This document shows positions 1 to 8,164 of a stretch of DNA of 15,379 bases, one piece after another; the first letter of the stretch is position 1, and each line of letters starts with the position of its first letter. Below the pieces are notes generated by a model that did not search any database, was not told where the DNA came from, and was given only the letters and a program-made list of their open reading frames with translations. Location of the stretch: the NCBI GenBank assembly GCA_934716785.1, contig CAKUYM010000069.1:1-15379 (forward strand), read 5' to 3'. The position numbers were made by a program, and so were the translations under genes. The stretch is from an uncultured Bacteroides sp. Its GTDB lineage: Bacteria > Bacteroidota > Bacteroidia > Bacteroidales > Bacteroidaceae.

Positions 1-192
1 CGAAAACGGGCGTTGATTGAGACCGTGAATGACGAATTGAAGAATATCGCGCAAATTGAACACTCCAGACACAGATCATTCAATAATTTTATTGCCAATG
101 CCCTGTCGGCCATTGCCGCCTATTGCTTTTTTGAAAAGAAGCCTGCCATTGATGTGAATTTTGTCAAAGACAGGCAACTTGTGTTGTTTTAA
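1..192 (+). mobile_element. IS982-family transposase, C-terminal fragment
   Basis: The first frame is open from the window edge to a TAA at 190-192 and gives 63 residues. These include TVNDELKNIAQIEHSRHRSF and a later NALSAIAAYCFFEKKPAI stretch, which I recognise as the C-terminus of Bacteroidales IS982-family DDE transposases. The 5' part lies outside the window, so intactness cannot be judged. It is the only plus-strand gene here and converges on the nuclease-helicase gene. Transposase-like sequence ends at 192 and helicase-like coding sequence resumes at about 211, so roughly 193-210 should hold the terminal inverted repeat of the IS. The other IS end is not visible, so that repeat cannot be verified. 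Confidence 0.85.
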
Positions 193-204
193 GTTATATC
201 GAAC

Positions 205-2085
<1,881 letters not shown>

Positions 2086-2095
2086 AATTCGTCTT

Positions 2096-3361
2096 TTATG
2101 AGATTACATCAGCTATTTTCCTCAATATACTTCTTCGTTGACTTGGCTCCGCAATTTCCGCCTTACCTTTATCTATGGCTCTTTTAGAAATATAGTCTAC
2201 AAATACTCGTTTTATCTTCTTGTTAAGATCCCTCATGTTATGATATTTACCTACATTTATTTTATTAAGAAAAACGTTGTATAAATTATCTGGCAATTTA
2301 TCATCAAAACAATCGTTGTATTTTTTTGTTATTGAAGTTAACCTAAACTCTACATATTTCTTTTTATCTTCGCTATATAAACGGGTAAACATTCCTTTGT
2401 AATCAAATCTGGAACGTAATTCTGGAGATATTCTTGATGCAAAATTTTCTTTGCTTATATTCGAGGTAAACACTATGATAAATCCATTAATATCTACTTC
2501 TTCAGCTTGAGAACTAATTATTTTTCCGCTTTCCAGAACATCTAAAAAGTAATTAAATAGAGTAGCTGTTGATTTTTCAAATTCGTCTATAAGAATAACG
2601 CCAACATCTGTATTTCTAACTCTGATAAAAATTTCCCCATCATCGCTACCAGTATATCCCCTTGCACTACCGATTAAAGAGCTTAATGAGAAGTCGCTAC
2701 TATAATTCCCAAAATTAATTTTTGCTAATCCTTTTTCCCCTCCAAGGCAATTATATATTGTTTTGGCAACTTCAGTTTTGCCCACACCAGATTCTCCCAT
2801 AAGAAATAATGACAAAACCTTATGTTCTCCAAGTTTATTAAATACTTTAAAATTCTTTATTAACTCATGAAATTCATCTTTGAACTTCTCATGTCCGTAT
2901 AATTGTCCTCTAAACTTTGAAAGAAAATCTTCGATCTCGACATCGGTAAGGTCAGTTATCCTTTTGTGGGATTTAATATTTGATTTGTGTGAGTCCCCAA
3001 TAACCTTATCCCCAGTAGCTGGTGGCAGAATGATCTTTATATCATTAAATTGCAAGAATCTATATCTGAGTTCTTTAACGAACCTATTTTCGAATCGTTT
3101 GTCCGCAATGAATATAGTTTCGAACTCTGAAAATTTATCTAATATTCTTTCTCCTAGCGCTTGACAGTCAGTATAGCCGGATGCTAATACTGAAATATCA
3201 ACAATTGTGTTAGATGTATCAATGCTGAAATATAAGCTATCATCTGTTATATCTTTAAGAAAGTCGCTTATGCTTATTATGGAGTATCCTTGGGATAGCA
3301 CCTGCTCCTTGTAGATTCCAAATGAGTCCCATTCAAAAAATAATAATTCTTTTTTTAGCAT
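2096..3361 (-). CDS. Hsp100/ClpB D2-like AAA+ ATPase with an unrecognised N-terminal domain
   Basis: The 421-residue protein has one AAA+ module at about 150-400. Visible parts are LYGHEKFKDEF (box II-like), Walker A GESGVGKT (189-196), a GYTG aromatic pore loop (235-238), Walker B ILIDEFEK (256-263), sensor 1 TSN (299-301), the arginine-finger segment ELRSRFD (314-320) and a sensor-2-like MRDLNKK (376-382). The order and pore loop match the second ATPase ring of ClpA/ClpB/ClpX-type unfoldases, which thread substrates through a hexamer. Residues 1-140 match no domain I know and probably give specificity. No IGF/IGL-type ClpP-docking loop stands out, so I do not predict a ClpP partner. The trypsin-like protease three genes upstream is a conceivable partner (inference). 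The gene begins 6 nt after its upstream neighbour and is strongly AT-rich. Confidence 0.85.
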   Translation of the reverse strand: MLKKELLFFEWDSFGIYKEQVLSQGYSIISISDFLKDITDDSLYFSIDTSNTIVDISVLASGYTDCQALGERILDKFSEFETIFIADKRFENRFVKELRYRFLQFNDIKIILPPATGDKVIGDSHKSNIKSHKRITDLTDVEIEDFLSKFRGQLYGHEKFKDEFHELIKNFKVFNKLGEHKVLSLFLMGESGVGKTEVAKTIYNCLGGEKGLAKINFGNYSSDFSLSSLIGSARGYTGSDDGEIFIRVRNTDVGVILIDEFEKSTATLFNYFLDVLESGKIISSQAEEVDINGFIIVFTSNISKENFASRISPELRSRFDYKGMFTRLYSEDKKKYVEFRLTSITKKYNDCFDDKLPDNLYNVFLNKINVGKYHNMRDLNKKIKRVFVDYISKRAIDKGKAEIAEPSQRRSILRKIADVIS

Positions 3362-3367
3362 AATTAT

Positions 3368-4219
3368 TTAGTTAGGAATATTTACTTTTTGAATAATTGC
3401 TAGTAAATCGATATAATGATAATCTTTACCGTCCCCTGAGCTTGTAAACTCATAGGTATTAACTTCATTTCGAGGGTATTGACTATCTTGAATTTCATCA
3501 TCTTCTGAAGATGAAGTTTTTGCTATAGTATTTTGTAGACTTCCTAACTCTTGAAAAAATTGGAATGAATTTTTAAGTTCATCAATAGTTATTTTGCCCT
3601 TGTAAAGACCCAAAATAGACACTTTCCCAACAAACAAATCGTCTACACTATATGAACTTTCAAACTCATTTTCAAAAGTTAAAGGAATTTTGATCAAGAT
3701 ACTCTCTGGTTTGTCATTTAGAGACCCTTTGATTTTATAAGCATAGTCTTTAAACATGGAATTAAATAGATTCGTAAAATCAAATCCATTAACTCCTGGT
3801 ACAGACATATCTTTAAATGCCCCGCTTTGAAAAAGCTTAATAGTTCTTAATTCTCCTTCGTTTTCAAGTGATAATTTTACATTGTCAATCATTATTAGTT
3901 GCCCCTCTGTAACGCCTTCAAAAGATGAAATGCTTTGGCATCTCTCCACTACATCATTGAGTATTACCGACTTTGTTGTCTTTACTTCAAATGTTTCCAA
4001 GACCTTTTTCGAGTCGCTACCCTTTATGCCTCCTCCAATATCTCCTCCAACATTAAATAGGTTGAAAAATTTAGCACCCATTTGTGTCTTGATGTCGACA
4101 TCGCCCTCAATAGCCTTATCTGTAGTCACTTCTTTGCCTTTCGAAACAATGTTGCTAAACATCATCTTTATTTCATACACTTTAGGGAAGTTTATGTAAT
4201 ATATGTTGAATAAATTCAT
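3368..4219 (-). CDS. Protein of unknown function, possible DUF6414 relative
   Basis: This is a real gene by position and codon content: 283 residues, 13 nt after the GIY-YIG gene and 6 nt before the AAA+ gene. I do not recognise it firmly. The N-terminus (FNIYYINFPKVYEIKMMFSN) and the mid-region (a TKSVILNDVV segment, then EGQLIMIDNVKLSLENEGE) recall the layout of DUF6414 proteins, which begin with a short IYLD-type strand and carry a T-K-x-x-I-L segment. This is a by-eye impression only. A glycine-rich stretch (NVGGDIGGGIKG, about 56-67) could be a flexible loop. There is no signal peptide, transmembrane helix or catalytic motif. A serine- and acid-rich linker (SSSEDDEIQDS, about 236-246) separates the last 35 residues. 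It may be a sensor, adaptor or effector for the adjacent ATPase. M19 or M20 could serve as starts, but the first ATG preserves the conserved-looking N-terminus. Confidence 0.65.
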   Translation of the reverse strand: MNLFNIYYINFPKVYEIKMMFSNIVSKGKEVTTDKAIEGDVDIKTQMGAKFFNLFNVGGDIGGGIKGSDSKKVLETFEVKTTKSVILNDVVERCQSISSFEGVTEGQLIMIDNVKLSLENEGELRTIKLFQSGAFKDMSVPGVNGFDFTNLFNSMFKDYAYKIKGSLNDKPESILIKIPLTFENEFESSYSVDDLFVGKVSILGLYKGKITIDELKNSFQFFQELGSLQNTIAKTSSSEDDEIQDSQYPRNEVNTYEFTSSGDGKDYHYIDLLAIIQKVNIPN

Positions 4220-4232
4220 AGTCGTTATTGTT

Positions 4233-4874
4233 TTATTCCTCTAAAGAATAGGTCTCATCATAAATATCACGTAGGTTGTTTCCTTCGTACTCCCAATATG
4301 CGGTAGGTTGGAGAGCATGAGTTATTCCTAATAGCCTTTTGGTTACGGCTGTAAGTGATAATTCTTCTCCGTTATATAAAACTTTCTTGTCTCCGGAGAT
4401 AGTTACTTCCACCGACGAATCTTTCACAAACGTAAGTTTGACACCTGTATGAAGACCCATCTCTCGATAATTCATCGGAGGACGTCGTGCTGATTTTATC
4501 TTTTCGCCAGCGACTTTATCTTCTGGGGTCAAGTCATTTTCAATTTCGGCATTTACCTCAGTAGTGATGTCTTTACGGTCGAACAGTTCAAGTATGGCAG
4601 TGGCTTGTTCCGGTTTTATTTGAAAAAATTCACGATTGTCATTTATACGGTTAGGCTTAAATGCAGTGTGCAGAGCTTTTTCAATCTTTGCACAATCTGA
4701 AGCCTTAACTTCACACGCATACTCACAGTCGAACGGCACAGGAACACCTGTGCTGTAAAGCTCTTTCATTCGAGTATCAATACTCTCACGTGTAGTCATG
4801 CCAATCTTAACCAAGCCCGGCATGGCCGAGTTGGTTAAAACATAGACTATTCCTTTATTATCCTGTTTTGCCAT
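4233..4874 (-). CDS. GIY-YIG nuclease (T5orf172/MUG113 type) with C-terminal RAMA/DUF4357-like domain
   Basis: Residues 9-95 form a GIY-YIG-type fold: IVYVLTN (9-15) replaces the GIY strand, VKIGMT (22-27) is the YIG strand, R35 follows in DTRMKELY, then E65 in the KIEKALH helix and NREFF (80-84). This matches the T5orf172/MUG113 branch rather than UvrC. After an acidic linker, residues 138-208 (EMGLHTGVKL, VLYNGEELSLTAVTKRLLG, then YWEYEGNNLRDIYDETY) resemble RAMA/DUF4357 domains, which accompany restriction and modification enzymes and are predicted to bind modified DNA. The protein may therefore be a DNA nuclease directed by or sensitive to base modification (inference). It starts 4 nt after the protease stop codon, so the two genes are probably translationally coupled. 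Confidence 0.82.
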   Translation of the reverse strand: MAKQDNKGIVYVLTNSAMPGLVKIGMTTRESIDTRMKELYSTGVPVPFDCEYACEVKASDCAKIEKALHTAFKPNRINDNREFFQIKPEQATAILELFDRKDITTEVNAEIENDLTPEDKVAGEKIKSARRPPMNYREMGLHTGVKLTFVKDSSVEVTISGDKKVLYNGEELSLTAVTKRLLGITHALQPTAYWEYEGNNLRDIYDETYSLEE

Positions 4875-4878
4875 ATAA

Positions 4879-5727
4879 TTATATCCCGAATTTTGATTTA
4901 ATAACAGGTATAAAATCTAATATTGCATTTGATTTAATTATATATCCCAAATTATTGGGAATTCGGGATACAGCCAAGGCTTTTTGTTGAACATTAGGAA
5001 TCGTGACTACTTCAATTTCACCAGTGACCGTTAATTGTGGACCTGCATATAACACACCTAATAACATTAGTCTTCCTTGCCCCCAATTCAAGTTCCCCTT
5101 TTTATCCGTATATCCACCTTTATTAAATAGAATAACTGGTGAGCCGCTTGAGCCAGGGAAACAGGCGGCATCAATTACAAATTCTCTTTTCCCATTATGG
5201 TTTAGGCTAATATTTGTAGCTGTTGTTCCTCTTCTGACAATTGGCATATTGTTAATTGAGTCCCATAAACCATTTGGATAACCAATCATCAAAATATCCT
5301 CGGCTACATCAATTTCTGAGATTTGTTTAATATCAGGGATTAATGTATTGTCAAAAGTGCGAAAAAATAAAGTTTTATTAAATGCACGTCTCGCAACTTC
5401 AACTAACATATTGAACGGCATAGCACACAAATCAATGTTAGGATCGGGGTGCATTATCCATTGCTGCTCAAAGTCAACGTCAAATTTAACAGGAAAATGA
5501 TTTGTATACATAGGGTCACCATCGGAATCACTCTCTGTCATTATAAAAGCACCCTTTGTCATCCCGCAGACAACATGCTTATTCGTGATAATTAATGGAA
5601 CTTGTTTGTCATCAATTTGAAGATTAAAGAAAAATCCTGTCCCTGAGAAATTGTTTGCCGATGCATTTTGTGTTTCAATGCGTACCGTACTAAAACATAA
5701 TTGTTCTAATGTAGATAATTCTTTCAT
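4879..5727 (-). CDS. Trypsin-like serine protease (chymotrypsin fold, PF13365-type)
   Basis: This 282-residue protein carries the complete triad of trypsin-like peptidases: H51 in ITNKHVV, D99 in PNIDLCAMPF and the serine in PGSSGSPV (191-198, nucleophile S194). The motif GTGFFF (29-34) begins the barrel and ILMIGYPNGL (145-154) precedes the last strands, as in DegP/HtrA-like domains. No PDZ domain, signal peptide or membrane segment is present, so it should act in the cytoplasm, unlike periplasmic HtrA. That suggests a regulatory protease that cuts a partner, as known for trypsin-like domains in bacterial conflict systems. It is the first intact gene of the operon, 14 nt after the broken XRE gene and 4 nt before the GIY-YIG gene. 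Its leader is A-rich without a clear Shine-Dalgarno, as usual in Bacteroidota. Its substrate is unknown. Confidence 0.87.
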   Translation of the reverse strand: MKELSTLEQLCFSTVRIETQNASANNFSGTGFFFNLQIDDKQVPLIITNKHVVCGMTKGAFIMTESDSDGDPMYTNHFPVKFDVDFEQQWIMHPDPNIDLCAMPFNMLVEVARRAFNKTLFFRTFDNTLIPDIKQISEIDVAEDILMIGYPNGLWDSINNMPIVRRGTTATNISLNHNGKREFVIDAACFPGSSGSPVILFNKGGYTDKKGNLNWGQGRLMLLGVLYAGPQLTVTGEIEVVTIPNVQQKALAVSRIPNNLGYIIKSNAILDFIPVIKSKFGI

Positions 5728-5741
5728 GGTTCTTACTTTTT

Positions 5742-5936
5742 TTACTTCTTTTTATTATCAATTAATTCCTTCACGTCCACGCCAAGGATTTTGGCGATTT
5801 CGAAGAGTTGCTCCAAGCTGGGTTGGCGACGGTTGCAGACGTAGGCGTTGGTTTAGCTGAAACTTTTGCCGATCTTCTCTGCGAGCCACGTTTGTTTAAT
5901 TCCTTTCTCTTCAAGGACTTCTTTTATTCGGTTCAT
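5742..5936 (-). pseudogene. XRE/Cro-type transcriptional regulator interrupted by an ochre stop
   Basis: Reading from ATG at 5934-5936 gives MNRIKEVLEEKGIKQTWLAE and on to IGKSFS, then a TAA at 5853-5855. The same frame continues as TNAYVCNRRQPSLEQLFEIA and KILGVDVKELIDNKKK to a TAA at 5742-5744. The joined 64 codons are a complete small helix-turn-helix regulator common in Bacteroidales, with one nonsense codon inside the recognition region. It sits immediately upstream of the protease gene and downstream of a promoter with a palindrome, the usual place for an autoregulatory repressor of a cargo operon. If it is a repressor, its loss could leave the operon derepressed (inference). A longer open frame runs up to 6035, but it crosses the promoter and terminator, so I reject that start. 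Confidence 0.8.
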
Positions 5937-5972
5937 ATCAAATGTTTTTTGATGCTTACTTCTTTCTGACGA

Positions 5973-5980
5973 TAAAGATA
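5973..5980 (-). promoter_or_regulatory. Candidate Bacteroides -7 element of the cargo operon
   Basis: On the minus strand the sequence is TATCTTTA, one mismatch from the Bacteroidota consensus TAnnTTTG, 37 bases before the XRE start codon. A T-rich tract about 18 bases upstream, inside the adjacent palindrome, would take the -33 position but lacks a clear TTTG. It is the only promoter-like site between the mobilization terminator and the operon. Confidence 0.45.
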
Positions 5981-5987
5981 TGAAAAA

Positions 5988-6008
5988 TTTCGCTATATAA
6001 AAGCGAAA
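5988..6008. promoter_or_regulatory. Palindromic operator candidate for the XRE regulator
   Basis: TTTCGCT at 5988-5994 and AGCGAAA at 6002-6008 form a perfect 7-bp inverted repeat around a 7-base AT spacer. The spacing suits a dimeric helix-turn-helix protein. It overlaps the likely -33 region of the promoter for the XRE gene and cargo operon, which fits autoregulation. Transcript hairpin formation is possible but weak next to the strong adjacent terminator. Confidence 0.5.
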
Positions 6009-6040
6009 AAGATGGAGAATGACAAAATTCCCCATCTTTT
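6007..6040 (-). terminator. Rho-independent terminator after the mobilization genes
   Basis: AAAAGATGG (6007-6015) pairs with CCATCTTTT (6032-6040), and after one mismatch GAAT (6017-6020) pairs with ATTC (6027-6030) around a 6-base loop. On the minus strand a T-rich tail follows. It lies 16 bases past the stop codon at 6056 and separates the mobilization operon from the cargo operon. The A/T flanks on both sides could let it work in either direction. Confidence 0.75.
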
Positions 6041-6055
6041 CAACTGATTGATTCT

Positions 6056-6735
6056 CTATTTTTTCTGTTTGATGTGCTCGGCTTCTTTGCGGAGCTGGTC
6101 GGCTTGTGCCTCTTTGAGGCGGGCTTGTTCTAGGTCACGGGCCCGTTGCGCTACACGTTGTTCGTGCTCTTCGACCATCCGACGCAGGGAGCGTTGTTTC
6201 TGTTTGTCGGGCTCGTACTCGAAGCTGGTTTCGAGTTTTAGTAGGTTTTCGGGGGTGATTTCTCCGAATGCTTTGATGTAGCGAAACTTAATGTCGTTAT
6301 CGCTCAATCGGCTATTTGCTGTGAACTGATAGACGTTGTAGCTTACCGAACGAACAAGGCTACTCCGAGCGAGACCATAGCGATGACCACCTTTGACGAT
6401 TTTAGCTCTATCGTATGAAGGTGCTTTTGTGGTGGCAGAGGAGCGGATTGGTGGTTGTCGAGTTTTTCGGCAATCGTGTGGAGCTGCTCTTGTGACCGCT
6501 GAAATTCGCTTTTGATTAGGGCGTTGGTGTTGGCGGCCGATTGCTCCAAATTGGAGAGGTCGGGTTGTGGGATGTTTCGTACTAGCTCTTCGATTTGCGA
6601 GGTGCCAGCGGTAGGCGAGGGCTGTTCGGCTGGAGCAGATTTTGCCGCCTCCATCTGCTTTGATAGGTTTTTGAACTGTTCGATGATGAGTTTGCGAAGC
6701 TCATCGAATGAGGTAATTACTAATTTTGCATCCAT
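6056..6735 (-). pseudogene. Membrane-anchored coiled-coil mobilization protein, frameshifted
   Basis: Two frames together make one recognisable Bacteroidales mobilization-region protein. The first (6735 to 6343, 130 residues) has an N-terminal helix, a proline/glutamine-rich middle and a membrane segment VVIAMVSLGVALFV near its end. After a -1 shift near 6345-6350 the reading continues SVSYNVYQFTANSRLSDND and into the second frame, KFRYIKAFGEITPENLLKLE, followed by a charged coiled coil rich in E, R, Q and K. Related proteins have the membrane helix followed directly by the LSDND..FRYIK block, which supports a single original gene. The shift occurs at a GTTCGTTC tandem repeat. A third GTTC copy would restore the frame. 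It lies 21 nt after the relaxase gene. Its role in conjugal transfer is inferred from position. Confidence 0.75.
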
Positions 6736-6756
6736 ACTTTTTTAATTTTTAAGTGT

Positions 6757-7683
6757 TTAAAATCTGATTCCTTTTTTCTTCTTCTTGCGTTGCATTTGGC
6801 GACGGAACGCCTCCTCTTCGGGGGCGATGCCGTTTGGCAGTATCGGTATGTCGAAGAGCGAGCAGATGGAGTCGCTAGTGCTGGTGCTTTCGTGGTGTTC
6901 GGGACGGTGCTGCGGTTGTTGTTGCACAGGTGGCAAACTTTGCTGCTCGGCTCGGTTATTTTGCTGTAGGGCGTAGTCGATTTGGGCGTAGCTGAACTGG
7001 CGGTCGACCTTTGAACCGTTGAACGAGAGGTTGTTCATCGTGAACCGCACGCCCTCGACTTGCGAGGTGGAGCCTTTGGTTTTAAAGCCAAGTTCAATGC
7101 CCTCACTCCGTAACCGTTTTTGCAGCTCCTCCCACGAAGCAGACTGCGGAACGTGCCGCACCAGCGCATCGTAGATGCGGTATTTGGTTGCATCGGGCTC
7201 TCGCAGGCGATTCCGCTTGACGTTTTCTTTTCCGCCGGAAATGTACAAACTGTGCTTCTCGGTCAGCTCCCGACAAATTTTGGTACTCCGCACACGGTCG
7301 TGTCGGTCGGAGATGGTGCAGCCGTTGTTATCGACACGGTTGTAGAGCAGGTGGATGTGGGGATGTTCCCGGTCGTGGTGGCGACCGATGATGAATTGCG
7401 TCTCTCGAATACCCATCCGCTCCATATACTCACGAGCGATTGCGACCATCTTTGCGTTGTCGAGCTGCTTGCGGTCTTGTGCTGAGAAGTCGAGCGAGAT
7501 ATGGCTGATGGGACGTGTAACCCTAGTATTCAACTGTCGTTGCGCCTCGAAACTTCGAGCGACGGACTCCACATCTTTCAGTCGCACCCCCTCGGCAGCG
7601 AGAAGCTCGGCCTGCTTTTGGGGGTCGAAAATGTATTTTACGGCTCCGGCAAAGGCGGAACCTTTGGTGATTTTAGCCATCAT
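6757..7683 (-). CDS. mobA: Relaxase/mobilization nuclease (Bacteroides MobA/BtgB-like, PF03432)
   Basis: This 308-residue relaxase nicks the element at oriT and pilots the strand into the recipient through a helper conjugation system. The N-terminus MMAKITKGSAFAGAVKYIFD is typical of Bacteroides relaxases, and Y17 is the likely nucleophile. H61 in SHISLDFS is the probable second motif. The metal-binding motif is H107-P-H109-I-H111 followed by N115, in a REHPHIHLLYNRVDNNG context. The C-terminal 70 residues are glutamine- and proline-rich and end in a lysine/arginine cluster, probably for DNA or coupling-protein contact. Its ATG overlaps the mobC stop as ATGA, so the two are translationally coupled. 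All catalytic motifs are present, so the nuclease looks intact although a neighbour is frameshifted. Confidence 0.93.
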   Translation of the reverse strand: MMAKITKGSAFAGAVKYIFDPQKQAELLAAEGVRLKDVESVARSFEAQRQLNTRVTRPISHISLDFSAQDRKQLDNAKMVAIAREYMERMGIRETQFIIGRHHDREHPHIHLLYNRVDNNGCTISDRHDRVRSTKICRELTEKHSLYISGGKENVKRNRLREPDATKYRIYDALVRHVPQSASWEELQKRLRSEGIELGFKTKGSTSQVEGVRFTMNNLSFNGSKVDRQFSYAQIDYALQQNNRAEQQSLPPVQQQPQHRPEHHESTSTSDSICSLFDIPILPNGIAPEEEAFRRQMQRKKKKKGIRF

Positions 7684-8027
7684 TTATCAAGTTCGTTTAA
7701 TAGGTTATCAATCTTTTCAGCAAGGAATAGGTACTCCGTCCGAGCATCCCGATAGCCTGCCGCATTGGCTCGGTGGGCAATCTGATTTAGGTTGTTTGCC
7801 ATCCCTGCCAATTGGCGAATCAGCCCCATCGTTTCGGTGGAGAGGTGCTGCCGAATCTCCGTCTTGGGGATGATGGAGCGCAGGTAATCTTTGAATGACA
7901 AACAGGCTTCTGTGGACTTCGATGCGAGGGTCAAATACTCCTCGGTATTGAGCATCAGATTTACTCGGTATCTCCGTTTTTCTATATCTTCTTTGACGGG
8001 GCGACCGCCTTTTTTAGGTGCTTTCAT
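7680..8027 (-). CDS. mobC: MobC-like relaxosome accessory protein
   Basis: This 115-residue protein starts with a basic KKGGRPVKEDIEKRRYRVNL segment followed by LNTEEYLTLASKSTEACLSF, the ribbon-helix-helix pattern of oriT-binding accessory proteins. The C-terminal helix contains LIRQLAGMANNLNQIAHRAN, the hallmark of the MobC family (PF05713), then a leucine-rich tail. It should bind oriT and help the relaxase open the duplex at nic. It overlaps the relaxase start by 4 nt, and the inverted-repeat region 38-101 bases upstream is the best candidate for its binding site. Spacing and order match the mobC-relaxase pairs of Bacteroides mobilizable elements. Confidence 0.92.
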   Translation of the reverse strand: MKAPKKGGRPVKEDIEKRRYRVNLMLNTEEYLTLASKSTEACLSFKDYLRSIIPKTEIRQHLSTETMGLIRQLAGMANNLNQIAHRANAAGYRDARTEYLFLAEKIDNLLNELDK

Positions 8028-8064
8028 TTTACTTACTTTGATGATGTATAATCGTATATTCTCT

Positions 8065-8128
8065 GCCGTCGCACGGCTTGACCATCGGGAGCAAGTAGGG
8101 GTTTTGGTACCAAAAACATAAACTTGCT
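8065..8128. other. Candidate origin of transfer (oriT): nested inverted repeats
   Basis: Three inverted repeats lie in the 137-base gap before mobC. GCCGT (8065-8069) pairs with ACGGC (8073-8077) over a 3-base loop. AGCAAGT (8090-8096) pairs with ACTTGCT (8122-8128). Between these arms is the perfect 14-bp palindrome TTTTGGTACCAAAA (8102-8115). Relaxase binding sites are typically imperfect hairpins beside the mob genes, and this is the only such structure there. I cannot identify the nic site. Confidence 0.55.
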
Positions 8129-8164
8129 AACCCAATTACAGCTTAATTTACAGTAGGCTGCTAC

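Noticed and set aside
5853..6035. A 60-codon minus-strand frame that extends the XRE gene upstream
   Set aside because: The added residues cross the terminator, palindrome and promoter. Family members start at the MNRIKEVL methionine (5936), and the frame ends at the internal TAA.
6335..6360. Programmed -1 frameshifting in the mobilization gene
   Set aside because: The site lacks a heptameric slippery X-XXY-YYZ sequence and I see no strong hairpin just downstream, so a mutation or repeat-copy change is simpler.
7355..7873. Long plus-strand frame opposite mobC and the relaxase
   Set aside because: It lies opposite two well-supported genes, has arginine/serine-rich composition typical of an antisense shadow and matches no family.
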